DNA of 64,000 bases, from NCBI RefSeq assembly GCF_021917145.1, contig NC_061063.1:4406510-4470509 (forward strand), given 5' to 3'. The notes beneath the pieces were generated by a model, which worked only from the letters and a program-made list of their open reading frames with translations, had not been told where the DNA came from and did not search any database. The translations under genes were made by a program, and so were the position numbers. Below are positions 33,998-47,100 of this stretch, piece after piece. Each line of letters starts with the position of its first letter. Positions within the stretch are counted from its first letter, which is position 1. The DNA is from Hypomesus transpacificus. Lineage: Eukaryota > Chordata > Actinopteri > Osmeriformes > Osmeridae.

Positions 33998-36590
33998 ATG
34001 GTTGCGATGACAAAGCGAGTGAAGACCTTTGAGGTAGTCTTCAACGACCCTAGCAAGGCATTTTATTGCAGTGGAGATAAAGTAGCCGGGAAGATTGTTG
34101 TGGAAGTATCCGAGGTGACCAGAGTTTCAGCTATGAAAGTGCTAGGTATTGGATGCGCTAAAGTGGAATATGCCAAAGGAAAACAACGCTGCCGCGAGGA
34201 GAACGAGTATCTGAGATACGAGGAAGTTGTTCATCTGGATGATCAGCCAGCTGGTAAGAGTGATTTTTCTTAACAATTAATACGATTGATTGTACATAAT
34301 CACGTGCATATTTGGTGAGTTAAGACCAAGATTACAGAAAGCTAAAGCCAGCTCATATAGCTACATGCAATGGAAGTGTAAGACTGATACTAGTTTCTTA
34401 ACCATATGCTTTGCATCCTGTAATTCTGCAAATGCCCTCTGTTAACTGTCTCTTGACAGTGTTAAATTGAAACTGGATTTACTAGGGCTTGACCAAGTAG
34501 ATTGTCTGTTAATTTGTCAGCCTTCTTTGGTTTCTAATCCGAAGTGTCAAGCATTAACTGGAAAATTACCTAGTTCAGTTATCAACAGTTTATGGTTGGC
34601 TGTGTGTAACATGAGCACGCAAGAGAGATGTGCTTAGCATCCGCCCCACACTTGAACTGACGGTATGCTAGTCTGGCAAAGTTGAGAAAATAACAGAAAT
34701 CCCCCTCCTGTCTACAGATACTGATGGATCCGTTATTCTGAGACCTGGCAACAAGTACGAATACATGTTTGGATTTGAGCTTCCCCAGCAAGGGTGAGTT
34801 TCACTAGCAATAAAGCCCCTTCTGTGTGGTGTCACTTAACTGAAAGTCATCTGATTAGCTTCTGTGGCCCCATTTCTAACTTCTTTACCTCCATGGCTGT
34901 CCACAGGCAGATTGTGTCTTCTTACAAGGGCAAGTTTGGCTATGTCCAGTACTACGTCAAGGCCCTCATGGAGAGACCTGCTCAGCAGCCCCTGGAGTGC
35001 AAGAAACACTTTGAGGTGGAGGAGCCCCTGGATGTGAACACCCCAGATCTGCTGGTGAGCACCACACTCCCGCCTCTATCATCCCAAATCCATCACTTCC
35101 ATCAACTCAAAATCGACCACAACACCAGATAGATCGGCAATGGTTTTTAATAGAGCACATTTGAGCTCCCATCTGTACTGCCTTTGGATTGGAAACACAC
35201 ATGGCCATTATGAGATTATGCTCTTGTAACATGCGTGGGCACAGACTCAGGTCTGGCACCTGAGTCACATCCTGCTCAGCTGCTGTCCTAGTAAAGCCTC
35301 TCAAGGCCAAAGCAGATTTAATGGATAGAAATGGATAGAAATTCAGGTCAGAGGCCTGCTATGGTAGTACAGAATAATTGGATGCCAAACGTTAATAGAA
35401 TTCCAGTTAAAGTAACCCTGGGTGTCACCCTTTCTCTCATCTTCAGTCTCCCACAGGTGGGATGAAGGAGAAGAATGTAACCTGCATGTTCATCCCAGAC
35501 GGCCAGGTGTCCCTTAACGCTAAGATCGACAGACGAGGCTTCTGCGAGGGCGAGGACATCTGCATCAACGCCAAGTTTGAGAACACCTGCTCCAGAATAG
35601 TGGTGCCCAAGGCGGCCATCATCTCCAAGCACACCTACCAGGCTGGGGGGCGCACCAAGGTCTTCCGCCAGAAGCTGTCTTCGGTGCGCGGGAACCACAT
35701 CATCTCAGGGATGTGTGACGCCTGGCAGGGGAAGAGCATCAGAGTGCCCAAGATCAAACCATCCATGCTGGGCTGCAATATCATCCGTGTGGAATACGCA
35801 CTCATGGTGAGTCTCTTGGTGACTTAAACCTGATGGTACAGCAAAGGCTACCGGGATGCCTAAAGGCTTTTATTTATATGAAGAAAAAAAGGGAGATAGA
35901 TGGAATATATTAGAAGGAGTGACAGCCTTGTGGCGTGCTCCCTTCAAATCTTCCCGGAAGTATATTGCGTAAGAGGCTTAGCCAAAATGGGCATAGCTCA
36001 GGAAGTGACCACTTGACATGTTCTAATGGGAAAGCACCAAGACCTGGAAGTGACCTCATAGCATTCTAAAGGTTGTCCTTGCTTGTCTCCCTCTCTCCAG
36101 ATCTACATTCACATCCCAGGCAGCGATAAGCTGATCCTGGAGCTGCCCCTGGTCATCGGCACCGCAGGCCTGGGCAGCCGCACCAACAGTGTGAGCAGCC
36201 AGGACGGCTCCGTCAGCAACGCCTCCCAGAGCTGGGTGTCCCTGCGGATGCCCTCGGCCCCGCCCAGCTACTGTGACATCACCCGCGACTGCCGCCTGGA
36301 CCAGCCCCTCACGCCCCTGCTGGATGACTTTGACGGGGACGACAGCCCCATCTTCATGCACTCGCCCACCTTCCAGTTCCCACCGCCCCCAGCCTATACT
36401 GAGGTGAGACTCCCTTTTCACTTTGTCAATCAGTGCCTAGAGCGTCGCTTATTTAACAGCGTTTCTCCCCCCACCCCACCCTCAAAAAAAAAAAGTGTTA
36501 TCTGACCTAGTCCTTTTTTTTTTCTTCCTGTTTCTGTCGCAGGTCGATGAAGAGTACAATGGCAACGCACGCATGCTGCAAGTCTGCTGA
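33998..36590 (+). CDS. txnip: Thioredoxin-interacting protein, alpha-arrestin
   Basis: Exons 33998-34253, 34718-34793, 34907-35054, 35447-35806, 36101-36403 and 36543-36590 give 396 residues (human 391). The arrestin-N domain opens KTFEVVFNDPSKAF; the arrestin-C domain carries CSRIVVPKAAI and KLSSVRGNHIISG. Cys250 in SGMCDAW matches human Cys247, which forms the mixed disulfide with thioredoxin. Two PPxY motifs for NEDD4-family/ITCH ligases are present: PPSY (334-337) and PPAY (376-379). Role: inhibits thioredoxin, promotes endocytosis of glucose transporters and is induced by glucose. ATG 33998 (MVAMTKRVK) is preferred because it aligns with the human start; the next Met (34007) is possible. 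The upstream ChoRE/CCAAT/TATA module predicts glucose control. POLR3GL lies convergent downstream, as in human. Confidence 0.97.
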
Positions 36591-37885
36591 ACTCTCAGCA
36601 CTTCAGAACTCTGGTCCACTATATCGAGACATTGAAGGCACTTGGCTCGCTTGAAAAGGAGCGGAAGGTCCACAGTACTGTCTGCGAGAGGTTTCGGAAG
36701 GACTTTTGAAAGTCTCGGGGCCATGGGTCTCAGTGCCCTGGTATGCAGAGAGTCGAGGAAGTGACAGTTGAGTGGCAAAGGGCTTTTGGTGCCGACCCGC
36801 ACCGTCGGCCATCTTTGTTTTATCACGCTACACCACCCACATTGATCTTTTTTCGTTTCCTTCCTTGAATTGGTGCTGTTCCCACCTCCGAGGGAAAGCC
36901 GCAAACCTTGCGGTGTGCTTCATTATGAATAAGCTGCTCCTTCCAGTATCATCCAAAGTTTGTGGGGTGAGAGATCATTGTTGAGAAATGACGATGGTCT
37001 GATTGTTATTTTTTTAATCATGCTATCACTCCATGAGTTTTCCAGAGGGGCCAGTCCTCAACAGATTGTGAATGATCTCACTGCGTTTTGGGGTGGTCCA
37101 TCATGGTGTAATCATTCCATATGAATCCTATATTTCAAAAGATAGGATTGATTTCAGGAACAATGGCTTTTGCTGGGAACAGTTTGTGTCCAAAATGATA
37201 CCCTGCAGCTTGTTAGGGGCAACATTTTTGTGAGAGAAATGTCAAGCTAATATTTGTTGTGCTAGAGAACTACTGCATGTTGAATATGTTCCATAAGTAT
37301 CAAGGTTATGCAGAGTCTGTATGTTTATGTACCAGTGTTTTTGAAACTGTGTTTATTCCTGTATGGTATTGCACTTACTTATGGATGCATATTGCTCTAT
37401 AACTGCCTCCAGGAAAGTTCCTGGATTTAATGTTTGTTTCTCTTTGTTGCTTTGAATGTGGTTCCTGGTAAGGGGTGTGTTTGTCTGTACAATCCTTGTA
37501 CAACCACCCAATATTGTTGTTAAACAAGGGCTTAAATTGTTTCTAATTGGGCTAGGTCACTTGGCCAAAATATATGGACACTTCAAAGTGCCAAACAGGA
37601 GTGTTTTTGGGCTTGGAAGTCCTTGCTTGCCTGAAGACATTCAGGAATGCACCTTTTTGTGAGAGCAATTTGTGTTTCCCTACACAGCATTTCACTGGGG
37701 GACATCTCTACAGTCGTTGTGAAATTTCTAGTTCTTCCTCACTTTTGTTTAAGACTGATCTGTAAGACTGCAAATATGCAATGTATTCTTTATTATTTTC
37801 TACATATCTGAGATGGAAAGTATTTTTTGTATAAGACCCAATGGGTTCGTTTTCTATAAGGCAAAATAAAACGTTAAAATAAACC
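36591..37885 (+). other. TXNIP 3' UTR
   Basis: About 1.3 kb after the TGA at 36588-36590, ending near AATAAA at 37865-37870 with a second AATAAA shortly after. This length is similar to the long 3' UTR of mammalian TXNIP. Confidence 0.65.
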
Positions 37886-40800
37886 TATAGTTTCCTTCTC
37901 TTCTCACTTTCTGCAAGCTTCACAACCTCTCCACTGAAAATGGGGTCTTCTCCAAAGTACGTGCTTCTGCCCTTATCTGGACAGCGTGGACGTCAGAGTG
38001 AGGGCGTTCAAATGTTATCTCATGGGGGCTTCTGCTCTGACATCCTTTGCTGCTGCTCTTCAGTGTGTCTGAGGAAAGATATGCTCTCTCTGCCCAGACA
38101 GCATGTTTAAACCCTTCTCTACTTCAGATCACAGCAGGATGGATTTGACCACTTTGGCTTCCATCTACTTTTATCCTTTAAGATCTACTAAATGGATTTC
38201 TCTTTTTTCAAGTTGCAACTTATCACATTTGTGCATGTTCTGTCACACCATTTCTGTCTGACACGGTCCACCTCATGTACCTCCTTATCCCATGTATGAG
38301 TTTACAGCCCTATGGAGCACAGCCTAGTTTACATACTGTTCCAGACTGGAGCCATTCATGGCTCAGTGTGCCGTGGCAGCGACCCGTTCCTGACTCACAG
38401 TCCTGCCTGTCCGTCATGTCACCTCTACTGTCTCTCTCAGGGCACGGGTGAACAGAGACATATGAATCATTTTCATTTCTAACTTTTGATATAATGTACA
38501 TACATATTGTCTAATGATCTTAGATGTGTGCAAGGTTAAAGCTGTTGGCCTGTTCAGAGGTAATGGTTAACTAGAGGAGCTACCCTGAGCTCGATGGTTT
38601 ACAAGTCAGTCATGCGTTACTGTTCTCGATCATTTCCCTTCCCCTCATTTAACCCCATCAAATGATGATCGCTTGTCCGTCCTGGCCTCGGTTAAGGCAA
38701 ACTCAAGGTCAAGCTTGTGTGGTGGAAACGTCCACTGCAGATAACAGATAACAGAGCTACTATGACCTATCTTCCAGGTAGGAACATGAGCTGCGTTGAA
38801 AGGCTGTTAGGTGAATGGCTGACTGACCCTGTTGGACCATGAAAACAGATGTTACTGTGTTACCAGTAAAGCTGATACTTATGTACTGTAGCAATTTCTC
38901 AACTCCAATTTACCTAATAGTTACAATTTTACAAGTGACAGTATGTACTTTCACAAATTAAATTGAAGACTAGACAGTCACAGTAAAATACATCTTCTGG
39001 CTGGGCATTGCAAACAGATACACTCACTTTATTTTAAAGTTCGTTCTTCATAAAATATTTATCACATATATATATGTGATAAATATTATATATCATAACG
39101 ATTTGGCAGTGTCCTCCTTGGTTGCAAATGACTCCTTGAAGGCTGAACACTATTTGGAAGCCAAATTGAGAGCAGGGGTACACCCACAGCTGCTATACTT
39201 GGAGATGGGGATGGTTTACATGCCAGTATGGCACACACTTGGAACACGGCACGCTACATTGTTAGGAGTTTCACAGAATGACTAGCTCCTCTTATCCAAT
39301 CTCTGACCTTTTTCAGATTGAAACTGCCCACCAATGAACATGTATGTGGCCTAAAGACTACCCACGCACATGGTCTGATATGGGGGAAATGGTCATATGA
39401 ATGAAGTGTTTTTCTTAGCCTTGAAGTGTATAATAGTTCAATCTTTCTGTGGTTTTTGCATTTAGTTTCAGAAGAATGTTGTTTCTGTATAGATGCTGAA
39501 TGAAGCACTGACACTGAAGAATAGAACTATCTTTTATGATAAGCACTGCATCTTGGTTGTAACAGAAAAGGGTGTGTCCATGTGTGTTCATATTCCATGC
39601 CTGTGCCTACCTGCCTTGGGAGTGTCTTTGACAGAGTTTCCCATTAAACCGCACCCCTGCAAATGTGTGGGAGGATATCAGAAACTCTGACGCAAGGCAA
39701 GTTCACCGTTGGGATATACCTTTTATCAGAAAGAATCACCATCTTAGGCCATATTGCGCAACTCTATAGTTTGAAATACTGATGTAATTATTTTAAGAAG
39801 TCAGCCTGAACTATGTTCCAACGGTGATTGCGATGTCATTATTCACATAACAAAAAGGGAATGTATTAATTAGATTTTGTAAATATGTGGAAAACATGTT
39901 GAGAAATACGTTACTATAAAAAGAAGATTCAAAACCTGACTTGAAAAGTTCTAGAAGCATGGCCGACATGCTATCTATGTATCTATTTATGTCTCATGAA
40001 CGTTCTGATGAGGAATACCACACCACCAACTAGAAAATATCCCTGTTGACAGAACCTCAACTGGTCAAACACATCCAATACAGTAATATGTCATAGGTCA
40101 CACGTGTGTGGTACATGCAGGGGTCACCTAAACCCACCTCTACCCCAGTGCCAGTTCTTAGAAACAGAGCTGGAAGCCCTCTGTCCTGCTATCTCCACTT
40201 GGCATGGAACAAAACTGTTTGTGAGCCAATCATGATATCAAACCTATTGGCTATATCACAGTAGGAAACGTTGTGTGCATCCACGTGATTGCTACAAAAA
40301 AAACACATTTTTTTGTCTGACAGTCAACAGCACTGTCAACGTTTTTGTGCGTTAATGCCAAAACATGACCTATGGTTACTGTACACATTGTCTGCTGCAA
40401 ACAGCATTATGCAATGGACGCAATATGGTGGTCAATGGCCATGCAGTATACCAAGTGCAGGGTCAAATGCAAACCCTTTTTATGGAGGATGCCTGCTTAT
40501 ATGGTGCAAACATGTTTGCATTCACAATCACGTTTGTTGAAATGTCCATAGTTCTCATCTCCTCAGCAGTCCTGTTAAGACATCTTGAAGTCTGAGAACA
40601 GTTATCACAGATACAAAGCCTCCAAGGTAGTCCTGAGGATTTGGGAGAACGTGGAAAAAGTTACAGCACTACAAGGGCATGTGACAATTGTGCTCACCTT
40701 CCTTCATTTCTTTTGACTAACTTTAATGTTGGGCTCTTAACCCAGTGCAGCTGAAGCAATGCAGACTATCTGGTACCATCCACCAGTTAACATTAACGTT

Positions 40801-43730
40801 CCATATCTGGACTCCTAGGCCATGCACATCACTGGGCCTGTTAAATATATCCAGAAAGTCCCTTATGTCTGACATTGAAAGTGCCAGAATCAAATATGTT
40901 TGGGGTATTTGTAACTGCAATTATACCACATCATCATGAAACAAAACGTGCATGCTAGTCCTATTTACAGCTTCTTCTATGGTTCTCCATTAGCTACTTA
41001 TATAAATACTCCAACTACTTGCACTACAGTCCAATTGGACAGTCTCCACAGCGAGTCCCAATGGTGTCCCCTGCCCATGTAACTGAACACTGTTGTTTAC
41101 TGCTACTGCAGCTGTTTCCAAAGAGTGGGGCTCCCTCCTTTACCATTCATCCTCTCTCCCCTCTCCTCTAGGCCAGCCCCCATGGTTCTGTCCAGGTAAC
41201 AGCCATGATGAGATCAAAACAAAACAGGAGAGTTGTCCAAGTAAGGCCGGGTCAACCTTGCCAACCCTGCTCCCCTGCATGTAGTATTTATGACCTCCTC
41301 TCAGCACCCAAAAGAATGTTTCCTCTAACCAGGCCACCGTTTTAGAACATGCTACCATGGACTTCCGTGTTGTTGTGTTTAAAATAATTCACCCCTGCCG
41401 GAAATGGTCATGCATTTAAGTTAATTTTAGACATGTTACGTGTGAATATTTCTGCATTGCTTTGACATATTTTGGTGTGTTCAAATTCAACTGATATAAC
41501 CCAGAGTTATTCAGATATTCCAATGAATATGACACAATAAACTACATTTTAGATAGAGAAAGTGACTTGGACGGGAACACGTCCATATGGACTGGCTGCA
41601 GAGGTGCAGTACGAGGTGGCAGTGTGTGAGCTGATCCAGAGGGTCACTTACTTTTTTATAGCATTATGTAAGGTGGCCCTGCCATGTGGAACAAAGGTGG
41701 CTGACCGGTTTCCATCACCTGCTGCCCCTCCAACAACATCCCAGCAGCGGTCACGTCCTTCTTAGATCATTATGATATCCCGCAGAATCAAGTAGCTATG
41801 ACAACATGTTGCCTGGAAACATTTGTTTTGGAACTTGCTTTGCCCGGCAATTCCAGAGAGCTGAAGTAAATAAGGTCAATTGGACAAACACTTTTAATGT
41901 AACCAGAGCTGGTCTGGGATCTGCTTACTGAGCTTGATCAAGATATCTGCCTCCGTTTACCCTCTCCCCTAGTTAGACTGACAGAAGAGTACAATGGAAA
42001 GACAAGGCCGTAACAGAAAAAAATTAGTATACGTGTGAAAGCTTTTCACTGGTCATATAAACGGAACCTTGATTATGTAGATTTGGAAACTTAACTTGAC
42101 TGGACTTAAGTCCATGTCAAAATGTTGGTCAGATAGAAAAGTTCATCAGTGCAAAGAGACAGATACTCCAAAGGCAAACACATTCCTGGTTGGCTGCCCA
42201 TGCTCTCTGCAATAGGTAATGAGTCATCCACAGTGTTTAGTTCATAGTGATGAATTTCAAACACTTTATCTGAAGGATGTGTTTCTGCATGCCTTGTGAA
42301 CTCAGTCAACTCAAACTGTTCTGTAATTACAAGGCATTGGAATATCCTGGTTTATCCTGCCAGTCGAAACGCTATCAATTGACCTGTTAGTCCCAGGATT
42401 AGTTGACCTTAATTTGATTTCTTACCTCCTCGGCCTCCTGGGCATTTTATACGCCCACAATTCCACCATGGACCAGGACCCAAGTGTCCTTACAAACATG
42501 GAGAAAGGATTTGGGAGAAAGTATAACAAATAAGACACAGCCAGAAACTGTGAATGGACTTTGCATGTGCATGTCATTGCATGTGGGCAGCACGATAACA
42601 ATGCAACTGTCTGTATAAAAGTGAAAAAATGACTGTCTAACAGTGAGTGAACAAATCTGTTTGATTATTTTGCGCCCGATCTGCTGTCAAACACTGCTGT
42701 CACTCCTTAAACAGGTTTTAATTGAGCTAATCTTAGCTCCAAAAGCTAACACTCTTGAGTGTTTCAAGGTGAAGCATTATAGTGTTTCTAGAAGATTGTT
42801 ATCCCAGGATGCCAGAGTTGACGCCACCAGGTCCTCACACTTTGTAAGTGCTCTATATCAGAGCTTTGATTGGTGTAGAGCAGGTAATTTGACTTCCTAT
42901 TGGTTGGCATATTTCCAATGCTTGTTGAGATAATGACAGCCTCTGGCATTTGCACAGTTTTAAAGGTGATGGCCCAGGGTAAAAAGAAGGATGGACCATT
43001 AAACACTAATTGTCATCAAACCTTGAAAACCTCATCACTTTAAGGCATCTTCTTGTCAAAAATGTGTTCAAACTAGTTATGTTTGTAAACGCAAGCTTTC
43101 AATAAACTACAAATGACAAAACACATGCTCTAATTTCTGCCCATATTTGTTGTTGGTTGCTTCGACCGATAAAACCCCCCCACACACTTTCAGTTTTGTT
43201 ATGACTGATATAAACTTTTTAAAATCCCAGTGTCAAAGAATTCCCCTCACAGACATGGAAAAATTCCCACTCCAAGCTTATTAGGGCTTCACTTTGCTTT
43301 TAGCAGCTGTTGCATTAATGTCTCATTTCACAATCTGTTCAAGGCCTCTAATGGATGACTCTTTTCTTTAGCGTGATGGTGACATGTCTGGTCATGGTTT
43401 CGTATTTTTTGTGGAATGAATCATAAAAGCTGTGCATGAAAACTAGTTTCAGCCAACTGTGTTGTGAGTGATGTGGCATCAACAGGTGAAAAAGGAAGTC
43501 CTCAGTAAAGATGCTGGTCCCACTGTGAGTCACAGTCGTGCATCAGCATTTTATGTCAAAAAGATGAATAACATATAATTACTCTGAACATATATGACAT
43601 TAAACATGTAAGTATTAATGTCATTTATGACATTTATTTCTATACAGTATTTGTTATTAGATGGCCACTTGATCAGTCAAGTCTTAATTTTAACTTTAAT
43701 TGAGTTAAGGCATCTCTCAGTGAAATGGCT
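37886..43730. other. Non-coding spacer, left part of the TXNIP-POLR3GL interval
   Basis: No exon chain was found on either strand. Open frames here are short and lack splice support or family similarity. A perfect palindrome lies at 39054-39087. Confidence 0.5.
39054..39087. repeat. Perfect 34-bp AT-rich palindrome
   Basis: The 17-bp arm AATATTTATCACATATA is followed directly by its exact reverse complement, with no loop. It could extrude a cruciform or be the relic of a small inverted-repeat element. No flanking duplication was identified. Confidence 0.85.
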
Positions 43731-44170
43731 GGGTTTATCTGGGGCTACCTGAGTCTAGCTGGGTCTATCAGGATCTAGCAGGGTCTATCAAGCTCTATCT
43801 GGGTCTATCAGGGTCTATCAAGCTCTATCTGAGTCTAGCTGGGTCTAGCTGGGTCTAGCTGGGTCTTTCAAGGTCTAATAGTGTCTACCAGGGTCTATCT
43901 ATGTCTATCTGGGTCTATCAGGGTCTATCTGGGTCTATCAGGGTCTATCTAGGTCTATCTGGGTCTACCAGGGTCTATCTAGGTCTATCTAGGTCTATCT
44001 GGGTCTATCAGGGTCTATCAGGGTCTATCTGGGTCTATCAGGGTCTATCTAGGTCTATCTGGGTCTACCAGGGTCTATCTAGGTCTATCTAGGTCTATCT
44101 GGGTCTATCAGGGTCTATCTGGGTCTATCTGGGTCTATCAGGGTCTATCAGGGTCTCTCTGGGTGTAGCT
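43731..44170. repeat. 10-bp minisatellite with a 100-bp higher-order repeat
   Basis: About 44 tandem 10-bp units, GGGTCTATCT / GGGTCTATCA with variants AGGTCTATCT, GGGTCTACCA and GGGTCTAGCT. The unit order in 43921-44010 recurs exactly in 44021-44110, so a 100-bp block of ten units has been duplicated. Short open frames across it (for example WVYQGLSGSI) are repeat artefacts. Confidence 0.95.
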
Positions 44171-47100
44171 GTTTCTCCTCCCTGACCAAACAAGGCCTTG
44201 TTGGCTGTGTCCGCTTCTCGCTTTGCTCTCTTGCATGAGCCTGGCTATACTGTAGTACAGCCTGTGCTTTCAAAGACTGCATGACAAATATGCACACACA
44301 GACAAAGACACACACACTAACACACATATCCTTGCCTTGGTCTATTGCCCAGATATGTGAAGCTTGTCTTCCAAGAAAATTGAATTACAATGATCCTTCA
44401 CTTTCCATAGATCAAGACCCAAACTAAAATAATGTAACCTTAGTTCCTTGCAGACACAGAAATGTTACACTGTTGGATGTGGGTAACATAGACTATTTCT
44501 ACCATGTCTCAATATAGCTATCTTATATTTCCTTTAATCCTTGTCCTCCTAGTGTTCACTGCTAGTGCTATTTCAGAGTCATCGATGATATCATATCATA
44601 AAAACACATAACAGCCTAAGCCATGTTCTCAGGTTTCTCATCGAGTTTCTGATAGGCTCAGGCCCTTGCTCACTCACAACATGATTGGCTGAATCTCTTG
44701 TTCACGAGTCCTGCCATTCATCTCATGCGTGATCACCACACCCGGCACTCAAACCCACCCTTCCGGTCTGGATTCCCTCTTCTGTTCTGTGGCTGCTCTC
44801 TGGCTGTGTCCCAACCTCTGTGTTTCCTCTGCCACTCTTTTTTGAAAATCACCAGGTCACCATTGCTCTCCAAACATAGACAGTATACCTGAGAAAAGTA
44901 CCAATGGGCATTCATGAGACAAGGCCAAATAAGAAGGCTAAACACAGTCAATTAAGTTACATTTGTTACATTTAAAGTAACCACTTGACCTCCAGGGTAA
45001 CTTAAATTGCACTTAGCAGAACATTACCTTCTGTGAAACATGACTTCTTATGGTACCTGTGAAAACGGATCTTTCCTGCATGTTGTATTTGAGATCCTGT
45101 TGTAGCAGTGTCTGGTCTACAGACAAAACTGTTGCACTTTAGATATGATCTTGTTTTATTGTTGCACTGTCAAATCATCAGAATTATGTTATCTTGTAGT
45201 TTGTGATGTTATTGTTGCACTGTGTCTGGTTGAGACTATTCCTTGGCTCAAACAAATGAATTGTGATCTTAACTTATGATGCATGCATCACTCATGCAAA
45301 AATGATTTATGCTTGCCTTTATACTGTAGACACGCATGAGGTAACTAAAGGTGTCACAGACAAACACCCCTTTAAAGGTTACCTTTAACCAAAGAACATA
45401 TGGCCTCTTATCCGTCCCCAGTCCAACGCAGGAAACTGAGTGGGGCATTGTAAGATCATTTTCATTACTTCATAAGATAGCTTCTTAAGACAAAAAGATC
45501 AGCTTCAATAGAAATGGGGTTGTTGAATAAAACATCAGAAAACATTATGACTGTTACAGGCATACTTATGAACTCAGTCTTCATTCATGGCCTATTTCAG
45601 AACATAAAGGAAGAGATGAGAACTGTAAACCATGACGTTTCTCCATTCCATCTTGCTTGTCCTCTCCTTCAGTTCTGCCTTTCCCGCTTCACTCGGATAT
45701 GTAAGCGAACAAATTCCCCTCTCTTAACTGAACATCCCGTCTCAGACTGCAGTCAGGAATCATGAGAGTAGTTCCTATTGGCTGCACTGGGCGATCATGC
45801 GCTTTACAATTGGCTGATGGACCTGTACATGCGCCTACCATGCAGAGAGGGGATGCAAGGATCCCCACAGGCAGCTCAGGCTTTGTGTTTGGTGTGGAGA
45901 CAGAGCTTTTTTAGGAAAGGGTTTCTCAATGACCCCAGCTTTATGAGAATTCCGATGACTAACCTTGTTTGTTCATTTCATTGAGTTCCGCATACTCTCT
46001 TACGACATAGGGTCTCTTTTGAAAATGAAAGATTAAGAACAAACTGTCCTGGATGGCCTGGTAGTGAATGCTACTATTATCTGTTGCCACTTCTATAATG
46101 CTTGTGAAGCACTGGTGTATCTGGTTCCCAGTGAATAACATGTTACAGTAATACACTAATTCACGCCTCCTTGGCTCCGCCATCCTTGGACTCCCCTTTA
46201 CTGAAAGTAGGTCAACAAAATGCTGTCTGCATAACTGGGATACTAACCTATAGTATGTAGTCCATGACTGAGAGGTCACACATGCATCTGTTACATTGGC
46301 CTATATCTGTATGTAGGCTTTCGCATAAGGCCTGAACTTATATATGTGTGCTGAGAGTCAGTGCCTTTTCCTTACATATCCACCATGGTGGACATTTACA
46401 AATAGAGTATCATTTAAAAGGTGATGGTAAGCACATAAATTAATAACTGTTTAGAACACTGCATAATCTCTGTTACTGTGCAAAAACATTTCTGGTTTGA
46501 TAACTAGCACAGCCAATTAGAAGAAGGAGAACACAGCAGAGGTTTGACAACAGGATGTCAGGTGATATTTCCCACCACAAAGTCACATGTCTCCAAATGT
46601 ACAAGACGTTACCCAACACATATCTGTCCACAAACACACACACACATACCCACACAAATGCATGAATACAGACATGTCAACAAACTTGTCCAACATGTGA
46701 AAGGATTTGCACACTGTCTCAATTATATTGCATTCATCTACAGTTTCTTGTTAAGCTCTTAACATATAGATTCTAAAGATGTTATCCACAAAACTCCACG
46801 AGAGAATAATTAACAAAAAAGCTGATTACACCTAATAGCATTACTTATTACTGTGTGTACTATGAGCTATATTTTAAAGCGTACTATTCATGTTGCAGGA
46901 ATGAAAAAAAACTCTCTGGCCCTTTATTTCTTTTCAAAAAAATCGGCATTGTTCTAAGATCGTAAAGGCATGCACCCCACATCAATGTTCTTATTGTGAC
47001 AATCATGCAGAGGCATCTCTCTGTGGCTCAGTACAGTATGTGCTAGTGGATATGCTAGTGGAGAAGGAGGGGCATGACATGCCTGTGTAAACACCATCCT

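Noticed and set aside
36056-36421. Antisense open frame of 121 codons
   Set aside because: It lies opposite TXNIP exon 5, whose GC-rich codons leave the antisense frame open by chance.
43901-44092. Open frame WVYQGLSGSI repeats
   Set aside because: Produced by the 10-bp minisatellite (30-bp period in frame). No splice or family support.
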